DNA of 15,248 bases from JBNJEA01 sp051745395. Its GTDB lineage: Bacteria; Desulfobacterota; Desulfobacteria; Desulfobacterales; Desulfosalsimonadaceae. Where the stretch lies: NCBI GenBank assembly GCA_051745395.1, contig JBNJEA010000074.1:1-15248 (forward strand), given 5' to 3'. Shown piece after piece: positions 7,116 through 13,647 of the stretch (position 1 is the first letter of the stretch; every line of letters begins with the position of its first letter). The notes under the pieces are model-generated. The model saw only the letters and a list, made by a program, of their open reading frames with translations. It searched no databases and was not told the DNA's origin. The translations under genes were made by a program, and so were the position numbers.

Positions 7116-7388
7116 ACTGAGCAGGCGATGGGGGACTGCTTTTAGCGATTCTATCTGGAGGCCCGTAAGTTTTCTTAGGCGCATCGGGTGGGGGAAGCCC
7201 CACCGGATCGGAGTCGGAATATTTTGAATGCCTCAAGGGTCATTTACAAATAATGGCTTTGTCGTGCCGGGGGGCGAGAGTGGGGTGGGGGCAGGAATGC
7301 CCCCGCCCGATGCGCCTTAGAAAACAAGGGCCGGAAGATAAAAGCGAAAAGCAGTCCCCCATCGCCTGCGGCAAGCCGGTTCAGAATT
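7116..7388. repeat. Dispersed repeat, family A, copy 2
   Basis: This is the reverse-complement partner of 753-1026. Its terminal arms are 7121-7195 and about 7298-7369; reading inward, both begin GCAGGCGATGGGGGACTGC or its complement, so this copy has the better-preserved inverted repeats. The core block at about 7213-7255 has no similarity to the corresponding core of copy 1, while the flanking C/G-rich block (7256-7305) is nearly identical. It abuts a family C repeat at its right end. Confidence 0.8.
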
Positions 7389-7487
7389 GACGGCAAAGTA
7401 AAAAGTCCAATATCTGTGTCCCCGATGCTTGTGATCTTGAACTTTTTACTTTGTCATGCCAAAAGCGACTTTTTATGAGACCATCAG
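7387..7487. repeat. Dispersed palindromic repeat, family C, copy 2 (short form)
   Basis: It shares with 5934-6099 the blocks GTAAAAAGTCCAATATCTG, ATCTTGAACTTTTTAC and CGACTTTTTATGA-GACCATCA in the same order. Between the first two blocks it carries only a short TCCCCGATGCTTG module instead of the long inner hairpin. Its ends (TGACGG and CCATCAGG side) form the terminal inverted repeat. Confidence 0.72.
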
Positions 7488-7502
7488 GATTGATGGCACA
7501 GG

Positions 7503-7550
7503 AAACCCTGAATGACAGCTTGTAACGGCAGTCATCCAGGGTTTTTGTTT
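7503..7550 (+). terminator. Hairpin with T-tract (orphan terminator, plus strand)
   Basis: AAACCCTG-A-ATGAC (7503-7516) pairs with GTCAT-C-CAGGG (7531-7541) and is followed by TTTTTGTTTC. It has the form of an intrinsic terminator reading rightward, but the nearest plus-strand gene (usp) ends almost 770 bases upstream. It may end an unseen transcript across the repeat block or protect the convergent acyl-CoA synthetase gene. Confidence 0.55.
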
Positions 7551-7653
7551 CTTTCTTTCTGTAAAACAGAACCTGTCCCGCATACTTTCGGGAAACGAAC
7601 ATCCAGTTCCCTGATTGCCGAGCCTGCAAAACCATCGATGTCGTCGCATCCCG

Positions 7654-9531
7654 CTACGACAGCGGTTTGACTTCATAATACAGCGTATACCGGGCCAGCA
7701 GCTCGGATATTTTCTCCTTTACCGCATCCATGTCATGGCCGGCGGCCGGCTTGACCGAAAGGGTCACCCGGGTGCCGTGGACCTTGTCTTCGCCCACCTC
7801 GACTTTCAGATCCTCGACCATGTCACCGAGCTGTTCGAGCTCCTGTTCATACACCCGGCGCGTGGCGTCATAGCGAAGCGCGGGTTTGAAGATCTTGCCC
7901 ACCGGGGTCAACGGGATCTGATCGGTGATGATGACCTCCTTGGGTACCGCCGCCTTTTCGCCCACGTTGTCTTTGGCCCACTGCAGGACCTGGGGTTCAT
8001 CCACTCCGGCGCCCTCGGAGACTTGCACATAAGCCACCGGCACCTCGCCGGCATAGGGGTCGGGACGGCCCACCGCGGCGACCATCTTGACATCGGGCAT
8101 CCGGTAGAGCGGCTCTTCGATGGCGGCCGGATCGATGTTGTGGCCGCCGCGAATGATGAGTTCCTTTTTCCGGCCGGTGAGAAACAGGTAGCCTTCTTCG
8201 TCCAGGCGGCCCAGATCGCCCGTGTTGAAACTGCCGTCGGGCAGCCAGATGCCCTGGTTGTGCGATTGCTCCACGTAGCCCTTGAAAATGGTGGGGCCCT
8301 TGATGGCCACCGCCCCGATTTCGCCGGGTTGGCCGTAGCGCACATAGTTGCCGTTGTCGTCGAATATGGCGATTTTAATGGACTGGTAGGGCATCCGGAT
8401 GCCCACGCTGCCGACTTTCCTTTCGCCGTCCTTCGGGTTGATCGCAGAGGCCACCGCCCCTTCGGTCAGCCCGTACCCCTCTAAAATCTTCATGCCGGTG
8501 TGGGCCTCGACCCGCTTGAACAGTTCCACGGACAGCGGGGCGGCGCCGCAGATGGCGTATTTCAGAGAAGAAATGTCGGCATCGCCGACCGGCAGGTCCA
8601 GCAGCACCGACAGGATCGTCGGCACGGCGGAAAAGGTCTCGGCCCGGTATTTTTCCACGATCTTGTAGAAGTTTTTCATGATGCTTGGCTCCCGGTAGCC
8701 GGCGGGCGAGAGCATCACTACGTGGCCGGCAAAGGAAAAGGGCGCCAGGCCGGTGACGATGGTGCCGTTGCAGTGAAACAGGGGCAGCCCGCACAGCAGG
8801 GTGGAGCCGGTTTGAAATCCGCCCATGATCTTTAAGTCATGGGCCATGACCACTTCGTTGTAATGGGTGCGCCGGGCCAGCTTGGGCGTGCCCGTAGTGC
8901 CGCCGGTGTGATAGAGCGAGGCGATATCGTCGGCGTCGATGTCGCGGTCAAAAATATAACGGTCGGCCGGGTATTCGGCCACGGTTTCGTCGAAGCCCAA
9001 TATGTTTTCGGCCTTGTCCGACGGGCCCATGACCCGGACCACGTGTGTAAGGGTGGGAATGTCGTTTCGGATGGCGTCGATTTTTTCCCAGATATCGCTG
9101 CCTTCGGTTTCGCCGAGGCATACGATGACCTTGGTTTGCGCCGAGGTGCAGATGTCCTTGATGGTCGACGGTTCAAGCAACGGGTTGATCGGGTTGGCAA
9201 TACCGGCGGCCTCCGCGCCCCAGAGCACGTAGTGGGTCTGGGGCAGGTTAGGCAGTACGTAGGTCACCACGTCGTTTTTGCCGATGCCCAGATCGGAAAA
9301 CATGTTGGCGGTCTGGCGGATTTTGCCGATCAAGTCCTTGAAGGTAATTTGGATCGGCGAATCATAGGTATCCCCGTTTTGCAGGAAACTGATCGCCGTG
9401 GCCTCCGGATTGATTTTGGCCCCGTTTTCGATGAGTTCAATGGTATTTTTTTCTTTGACTCGCTCAGAAAGAGGGGTCTTTTCGACTTCCTCGACGTCTT
9501 TGACACCACGGATTAAAAATTCCTCGCTCAT
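7654..9531 (-). CDS. AMP-forming acyl-CoA synthetase (AMP-binding domain protein)
   Basis: A 625-residue ANL-superfamily enzyme that activates a carboxylic acid with ATP to an acyl-AMP and then to the CoA thioester. Signatures: the phosphate loop YHTGGTTGTPK (207-217), YGLTEG (353-358), the NTGDLGRLDEEGY hinge-side motif (436-448), GRKKELIIRGG (453-463) and the C-terminal catalytic lysine in TPVGKIFKP (Lys546). After the ANL fold an extra tail of about 70 residues (555-625) follows, matching the longer 'AMP-binding domain protein' subgroup rather than a short FadD. There is no signal peptide. AAGGAG sits at good spacing before the ATG at 9531. It is a single gene, not obviously linked to the next operon. 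The acid used (medium- or long-chain fatty, or aromatic) cannot be decided. Confidence 0.93.
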   Translation of the reverse strand: MSEEFLIRGVKDVEEVEKTPLSERVKEKNTIELIENGAKINPEATAISFLQNGDTYDSPIQITFKDLIGKIRQTANMFSDLGIGKNDVVTYVLPNLPQTHYVLWGAEAAGIANPINPLLEPSTIKDICTSAQTKVIVCLGETEGSDIWEKIDAIRNDIPTLTHVVRVMGPSDKAENILGFDETVAEYPADRYIFDRDIDADDIASLYHTGGTTGTPKLARRTHYNEVVMAHDLKIMGGFQTGSTLLCGLPLFHCNGTIVTGLAPFSFAGHVVMLSPAGYREPSIMKNFYKIVEKYRAETFSAVPTILSVLLDLPVGDADISSLKYAICGAAPLSVELFKRVEAHTGMKILEGYGLTEGAVASAINPKDGERKVGSVGIRMPYQSIKIAIFDDNGNYVRYGQPGEIGAVAIKGPTIFKGYVEQSHNQGIWLPDGSFNTGDLGRLDEEGYLFLTGRKKELIIRGGHNIDPAAIEEPLYRMPDVKMVAAVGRPDPYAGEVPVAYVQVSEGAGVDEPQVLQWAKDNVGEKAAVPKEVIITDQIPLTPVGKIFKPALRYDATRRVYEQELEQLGDMVEDLKVEVGEDKVHGTRVTLSVKPAAGHDMDAVKEKISELLARYTLYYEVKPLS

Positions 9532-9657
9532 GACCGGACTCCTTTCAATGACTTGCAGGGGTTTGGTGATCCGCCCGGCGGGTTTTGGGCCGGCGGGGGT
9601 TTTTACGGCAATGCAATTTCATTATTCGGTTATCCGCTTTACTCCAGTAACAGCCAA

Positions 9658-9729
9658 TTTTCGCGCCAAGACGCCAAGGCGCAAAGTTTTCAAGCCATTC
9701 TTGGCGCTCTTGGCGGCTTTGCGCGAGAA
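9658..9729. repeat. Dispersed palindromic repeat (CGCCAAG type)
   Basis: The left arm TTTCGCGCCAAGACGCCAAGG with GCGCAAAG (9659-9686) pairs imperfectly with the right arm CTTGGCGCTCTTGGCGG and CTTTGCGCGAGA (9700-9728). The CGCCAAGNCGCCAAGGCGCAAAG theme is, from general knowledge, a recurring intergenic repeat in many bacterial genomes. It lies in the 283-base gap between the ubiE stop and the acyl-CoA synthetase start, where nothing else coding is seen. Confidence 0.7.
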
Positions 9730-9814
9730 TAGAAAAAAATAACTCGACGACTCGTCACTTACTGGGGAGCGAACCGGAAAACCGAATGGAGTTTTTCCTT
9801 ATTCCGGCAACCCG

Positions 9815-10633
9815 CTACGCCGGCTTGTGCCCGATATGAATCACCGCAATACCGTCTGTCAGTCGTTTAAATCCCACATCCACAAATCCGATACTCTCCA
9901 GGATCTGTTTTAACTCCTCTGCCGTGGGAAACATCCGGATGGTTTCGGACAGGCACGAATAGGGACGGCTGTTGCCGACCAGAAGGTAGCCGATAAAGGG
10001 CATGATATGGAAGGAATAAAAATCATAGAGCTGCCGAAACAAGGGGTTGACCGGCTTTGAAAACTCCAGGCACATGACCTTGCCGCCCGGCCTGAGCACC
10101 CGGTACATCTCGGAAAAGCCCCGTTTCAAATGGGTCAGGTTGCGGATGCCAAAACCCACCATGGCGACATCGAAACGGTTGTCGGGAAAGGCGATGGTCT
10201 CCGCATCGCCCTGAACATAGTCGATCCGGTCCTGAAAAGCGGCGTTTTCCGGCCGGCGGCGGCCCTCCTGCATCATGGTATGGTTCATGTCGTAGATGAC
10301 CACTTCGCCGCTGCTTTTCACCCGCCGGCCGCAGAGCACGGCCAGGTCGCCGGTGCCGCCGCAGACGTCAAGGACGCGCTGGCCCGGCTTTATGTCGAGC
10401 ATCCGGACGGCCTTGCGCTTCCAGGCGTAATGGATGCCGAAGCTCATGACGGTGTTCATGAAGTCGTATGTCGGCGCCACCTTTGTGAAATGCGCCTCGA
10501 CGGCCTTTTCCTTTTCCCCGGCATCCATCGGCTCGACGCCGAACCAGGCCGTGCCGGATCGCTCGATATGTTCATCGAGCATCTTCTGCCGTTCATCGTC
10601 GGGTAGCCAGTCGGAATATTTACGCAATGTCAT
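9815..10633 (-). CDS. ubiE: Demethylmenaquinone/2-polyprenyl-benzoquinol C-methyltransferase UbiE
   Basis: A 272-residue SAM-dependent methyltransferase that adds the ring C-methyl group in menaquinone or ubiquinone synthesis. Signatures: KVAPTYDFMNTVMSFGIHYAWKR-type entry (51-74, a UbiE/COQ5 hallmark), SAM motif I VLDVCGGTGDLA (87-98), GDAETIAFPDNRFD (142-155), GFGIRN (160-165), YRVLRPGG (177-184) and the C-terminal G-x-AVIHIGHKPA-like ending. It has about 40 residues more at the N-terminus than the E. coli enzyme. Its start overlaps the end of ubiG by 14 bases, so expression is coupled. In a bacterium with menaquinone it would make menaquinone; given the ubiG neighbour, a ubiquinone-like product is also possible. 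Confidence 0.95.
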   Translation of the reverse strand: MTLRKYSDWLPDDERQKMLDEHIERSGTAWFGVEPMDAGEKEKAVEAHFTKVAPTYDFMNTVMSFGIHYAWKRKAVRMLDIKPGQRVLDVCGGTGDLAVLCGRRVKSSGEVVIYDMNHTMMQEGRRRPENAAFQDRIDYVQGDAETIAFPDNRFDVAMVGFGIRNLTHLKRGFSEMYRVLRPGGKVMCLEFSKPVNPLFRQLYDFYSFHIMPFIGYLLVGNSRPYSCLSETIRMFPTAEELKQILESIGFVDVGFKRLTDGIAVIHIGHKPA

Positions 10634-11348
10634 TTGTGTCCAATTCTTTTATAAAATGCATCATGTAATTCATGCTCTTATACGGCCATTCCCAGGCCGC
10701 CCCCAACACGGGCAAATACATGTAACCCGTGCCGTCTTTTTCAACCAAACCCGCGCTTTCGGCATAGCCGACCATTTCCCGGGGCTTGATGAACTTCGGA
10801 TAGGCATGCGTGCCCTTTTCCACCACGCCCAGCACCCGCTCGGCGACAAAAATCACCAAAAATCGCGACAGCAGCGTCCGGTTGATGGTGGACACGAACA
10901 CGTGCCCGCCGGGTTTGACAAGGGCGGCGCAAGCCGAAAGAATCGATTGCGGCGACGGGACGTGTTCCAGCATTTCCATGCACACCACCACGTCAAAACG
11001 CCCGGGCATCTCTTCGGCAAGGATTTCGGCGGTGGCGTGCCGGTAGTCGATGGAAAGGCCGGATTTTTTCATGTGGTCGCGGGCCGCGGCCAGCGCAGAT
11101 TCGGACCAGTCGATGCCGGTGACGTTTCCGCCCGCCCTTGCCAGGGCCTCGGTCAGAATCCCGCCGCCGCAGCCGATGTCTGCCACCCGCCGGCCCCGGA
11201 TCGCCGTCCCTTGCCGGATAAAGTTCAGGCGCAGGGGGTTAATGTCGTGCAGCGCCTCCAGCGGCCCCTTGGGGTCCCACCAGTACCGGGCCTGTTCGCT
11301 GAAATGCGCAATCTCCCGGTAATCAATATTTTCAATCGCCGGTGCCAT
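10620..11348 (-). CDS. ubiG: Ubiquinone biosynthesis O-methyltransferase UbiG
   Basis: A 242-residue SAM-dependent methyltransferase, close to the length of known UbiG (which methylates ring hydroxyls twice in ubiquinone synthesis). Signatures: a FSEQARYWWDPKG-type start (16-28), SAM motif I VADIGCGGGI (55-64), GIDWSE (78-83), VCMEMLEHVP (122-131), INRT (155-158), KGTHAYPKFIKP (178-189) and NYMM near the end. The last two are specific UbiG hallmarks. It overlaps the isomerase stop by one base (TAATG) and ubiE by 14 bases, so the three genes are one operon. UbiG is unexpected if the host is a menaquinone-using anaerobe: it may act on another prenylated phenol, or the organism makes ubiquinone. 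Confidence 0.95.
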   Translation of the reverse strand: MAPAIENIDYREIAHFSEQARYWWDPKGPLEALHDINPLRLNFIRQGTAIRGRRVADIGCGGGILTEALARAGGNVTGIDWSESALAAARDHMKKSGLSIDYRHATAEILAEEMPGRFDVVVCMEMLEHVPSPQSILSACAALVKPGGHVFVSTINRTLLSRFLVIFVAERVLGVVEKGTHAYPKFIKPREMVGYAESAGLVEKDGTGYMYLPVLGAAWEWPYKSMNYMMHFIKELDTNDIA

Positions 11349-12193
11349 TACACGATCTCAATCCCGGCATCCGCAAACAGCGGTTTCAAATATTCAAGGC
11401 TTTTTTGCCCGGCGATTTCCGGCCCGTTGACATAGGGGTAGAGCTCAAGGGAGATATCGCCGGTGTAGCCCAGTCGCTTCATGGCGGAAAACACCTCCTC
11501 GAAGGCAATGGCGCCGTCGCCCGGTACGATGTGCTGGTGGATCCGGCTTTTGCCGATGTCTTCGATATGCATGTGGCCCACCCACTCAAACAGTTCCTCC
11601 AGGGCCGCGGCCGGGTTTTCCCCGGCGCAGAAGAAGTGGCCGATATCAAAATTGATGCCCACCGCCGGGGAGGCCACGTCCTTTATAAAATCCCTGAACT
11701 CCGGCGTGCGCTCGATCATCAAATCCGGCTCGGGTTCGACCAGCAGGCCCACGTCCAATTCCTCGGCCAGGGGCGCCACCGCCTCGATGCCGCGATGAAA
11801 CAGTTTCATGGCCCCGGCGCGCGATGCGCCGTTTAAGGGCCCGCCCGGGGGGATCGAAATGTTTTTACACCCCAGAAAACTCGCAATCTCAAGGCACTGC
11901 CGCGTGTGTTCGATCCGGATATTGCGCCGCGCCGGCTCGGCTTCGATCCAGGACGGCAAATAGGTATCGCCCACGGCAAACAGGGTGAAGCTGTTCAGGT
12001 TGGTCACCGAAAGCCCATGGGCATCGAGTGCCGCCTTCACCTGTTTCAGATCGGCCTTGCCAAAGTCCGGCGGATACAGGTGCGGCCGGTCGCACATGAT
12101 CTCCACGCCGGCAAATCCCAGCCCGGCGATTTTTTCAATGGATTCCGTCAGGGTGTACTGAACGAATGCGTTGGTGCTGTAACCGAATATCAA
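11348..12193 (-). CDS. Sugar phosphate isomerase/epimerase-like TIM-barrel protein
   Basis: A 281-residue xylose-isomerase-like (AP-endonuclease family 2) TIM barrel. Predicted metal ligands are conserved: Glu153 in LLVEPEPD, Asp183 and His186 in NFDIGH, His209 in GHMHIED and Glu250 in ISLELYPY. The protein begins at the first barrel strand, MIFGYSTNAF. The start codon is TTG (12191-12193), preceded by GGGAG at suitable spacing; no ATG is in frame before residue 33, and using that would delete strand 1. It is the first gene of an operon with ubiG and ubiE, with a one-base overlap at TAATG. Members include IolI-type inosose isomerases and other epimerases; a role with the nearby inositol-phosphate-synthase-like gene or in quinone modification is only contextual. 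Confidence 0.9.
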   Translation of the reverse strand: MIFGYSTNAFVQYTLTESIEKIAGLGFAGVEIMCDRPHLYPPDFGKADLKQVKAALDAHGLSVTNLNSFTLFAVGDTYLPSWIEAEPARRNIRIEHTRQCLEIASFLGCKNISIPPGGPLNGASRAGAMKLFHRGIEAVAPLAEELDVGLLVEPEPDLMIERTPEFRDFIKDVASPAVGINFDIGHFFCAGENPAAALEELFEWVGHMHIEDIGKSRIHQHIVPGDGAIAFEEVFSAMKRLGYTGDISLELYPYVNGPEIAGQKSLEYLKPLFADAGIEIV

Positions 12194-12478
12194 TTTCCGC
12201 TCCCGGTGGGGTTTTTTCCCAAAATGTTTATCGAAATATTTCTGTTAGTGATTCTTTATGCTGAATAAAGTTACATGAGTTGCAAAGATTTAATAAAAAA
12301 GCGATTTGCTGCGTCCGTCATGCCTGCGAAGGCAGGCATCCAGGGGTTTTCTTGCAATCTGGAAAACTGGATGCCTGCCTCCGCAGGCATGACGCCCGGA
12401 ACAACTTATTTTTCTGATATAATTATATATCCGAAAATGCAGTTGGATTCCGTTGATTCATAATTTCTAACCGAAAAT
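12194..12478. other. Intergenic region with operon leader of the isomerase-ubiG-ubiE genes
   Basis: A 285-base gap. It contains the leader of the isomerase operon (minus strand), including a CTTTAT-GCTGA-ATAAAG inverted repeat (12254-12270) that could be an operator, the repeat at 12317-12393 and an A/T-rich stretch (12405-12475) just after the inositol-phosphate-synthase stop. No confident promoter or terminator was found. Confidence 0.5.
12317..12393. repeat. Dispersed palindromic repeat (GTCATGCCTGCG type)
   Basis: Arms of 27 bases, 12317-12343 and 12367-12393, are complementary with a single mismatch. They start GTCATGCCTGCG and carry GGCAGGCATCCAG, with a 23-base loop between. This matches the widespread GTCAT-NCC-GCG dispersed repeat known from many proteobacterial genomes (family recognised by pattern, not searched). 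It contains no ORF. Confidence 0.85.
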
Positions 12479-13567
12479 TCAGATCTCCGCCAGCCGCTCC
12501 CGGCAGATCGCCTCCAGCCCTTCCACGCACTTCAACTGCTCCTGAAAGCCAACCGGCGCATCCCGGCCCAGCCCCTTTTTGAAATAAAACGCCAGATCCG
12601 GCACCAGCCCGGAAAAACCGGTTCGGTGCAGCACGGCCATCCATCGCGCCAGGTCGATCACCATGGGTACGGCCAGGATGGAGTCCCGGCCCTGGAGGTT
12701 TAGGCGCAGGCTCATGGGCAGGCCGAACACGCTTTCAAAATCGATGACGTCCCAGGCCTCCTTGGCATCGCCCCGGGGCGGATAATAGTCAATGCAGACC
12801 TTGTGGGCGGACTTGCCGTACCGGCTCATGCCCGGTGCGTAGCCGAGCACGTTTTCGAGCACGTCGGTCTTGTTGTCGAGCTTGCAGGCGGCATGGCCGG
12901 GATCCATCAGGTTTTCGCCGTCGGCGTTGCCGAGGATGTTCACACTGTACCAGCCGTTTACCTGCAGCTGCCGGGCCCGAAACGCCGAGGCCAGCACCAC
13001 TTTCAGGTAGGTCTGCCCCGTCTTGCCGTCGCGCCCGGCCAGGGGGATGCCGGCTTTTTGCGCCGCATCCACGACGGCGGGAATTTCGATCTCGTTGGGC
13101 GTAAAGTTTGCTACGGGCACTCCCGTTTCCACGGCCGCCAACACATAGGCGATATCGGCAAGGGGGGAGACTTCGGTATGGGCGTATAATTCCTCGACCG
13201 TGGAAAACTTTGACAGATCATGGCTTACGCCCGACGGCAGCAGGTTGACCAGCACCGGCGTTCGATCCGGAAAGGCCGATAAAAACTGCCGCATGTCTTC
13301 CTTGATCTTTGCCACCTGGTCGCGCAGTCGGCTGTTTGGGTCCGGGGCGGCTTTCACCGGCGTATCGTCTACGGCCCGCCCATAGGGGGCCCAGATGCCT
13401 TTTTCAAGCACGCCGTGCCGGGCCAGCGCCCCGGTCATCGACATTTCGGCGCTATCCCAGCCGGCCATGGCCATGGGCATGGGTTCTCCAACCGTCGGAA
13501 ATTTTCCCGCCGTCATCAGGTAAGGCATGACCAGGTCCGGGGCTTCGTTGATCGCGTTGACCGCCAC
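12479..13567 (-). CDS. myo-Inositol-1-phosphate synthase family protein (5' end displaced by an apparent frameshift)
   Basis: The open frame from a GTG at 13567 gives 362 residues of an inositol-3-phosphate synthase-like protein, the NAD-dependent enzyme that isomerises glucose-6-phosphate to inositol phosphate. Recognisable parts: a GWDSAEMSMTGAL region (about 37-49), PVLVNLLPSG (104-113), VANFTPNEIEIPA (152-164) and AGRDGKTGQTYLKVVLASAF (177-196), the NAD/active-site core. The C-terminal part MSLRLNLQGRDSILAVPMVIDLARW is also typical. The dinucleotide loop GAKGAIGST is encoded in the same frame just upstream of the GTG, so the GTG is not the true start. The likely ATG (13647) overlaps the ATPase stop but is in another frame. 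The real protein is probably about 388 residues, if the break is a sequence error. Confidence 0.88.
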   Translation of the reverse strand: MAVNAINEAPDLVMPYLMTAGKFPTVGEPMPMAMAGWDSAEMSMTGALARHGVLEKGIWAPYGRAVDDTPVKAAPDPNSRLRDQVAKIKEDMRQFLSAFPDRTPVLVNLLPSGVSHDLSKFSTVEELYAHTEVSPLADIAYVLAAVETGVPVANFTPNEIEIPAVVDAAQKAGIPLAGRDGKTGQTYLKVVLASAFRARQLQVNGWYSVNILGNADGENLMDPGHAACKLDNKTDVLENVLGYAPGMSRYGKSAHKVCIDYYPPRGDAKEAWDVIDFESVFGLPMSLRLNLQGRDSILAVPMVIDLARWMAVLHRTGFSGLVPDLAFYFKKGLGRDAPVGFQEQLKCVEGLEAICRERLAEI

Positions 13568-13647
13568 CGCAAGCGTTGAGCCGATGGCCCCTTTTGCCCC
13601 GGCAGCGAGCAGTAATATACTGTTTTGAAGATCTGTTTCGAATTCAT
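13568..13647 (-). other. Out-of-frame 5' end of the inositol-phosphate-synthase-like gene
   Basis: Read in the frame of the main ORF, this stretch encodes ILLLAAGAKGAIGSTLA, a textbook first strand and NAD-binding loop, but has no ATG, GTG or TTG before an upstream in-frame stop. An ATG at 13645-13647 overlaps the ATPase TGA (ATGA) and reads MNSKQIFK in another frame. Adding one A to the AAAA run at 13623-13626 (complement) would join MNSKQIFKN to SILLLAAGAKG. So either a base is missing from the sequence, the gene is newly frameshifted, or it uses a rare start or recoding. Confidence 0.65.

Larger units (their letters stand above)
6735..7653. other. Gene-free repeat block between usp and the acyl-CoA synthetase gene
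   Basis: About 0.9 kb without a credible gene. It holds, in order: 113 bases of unremarkable sequence after usp, a palindrome (6848-7038), about 77 bases of spacer, repeat family A copy 2 (7116-7388), family C copy 2 (7387-7487) abutting it, a plus-strand hairpin with a T-tract (7503-7550), and about 100 bases up to the end of the acyl-CoA synthetase gene. Short open frames here have no recognisable protein features and no good ribosome sites. Confidence 0.75.

Noticed and set aside
7264..7305. Possible G-quadruplex in the family A core
   Set aside because: Only three clear runs of four or more G are present on the plus strand, so a stable four-run quadruplex is not supported.
753..7388. Composite transposon with family A repeats as ends
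   Set aside because: There is no transposase or integrase inside, and each repeat is itself a complete palindromic unit, so they are more simply independent insertions.
7615..8484. Plus-strand open frame of 289 codons opposite the acyl-CoA synthetase
   Set aside because: Antisense to a gene with clear ANL motifs; its His/Asp/Gly-rich translation is typical of GC-rich shadow frames.
9567..9604. GC-rich imperfect hairpin followed by T on the plus strand upstream of the acyl-CoA synthetase
   Set aside because: The stem aligns poorly and no plus-strand gene precedes it; more likely GC-rich leader sequence of the minus-strand gene.
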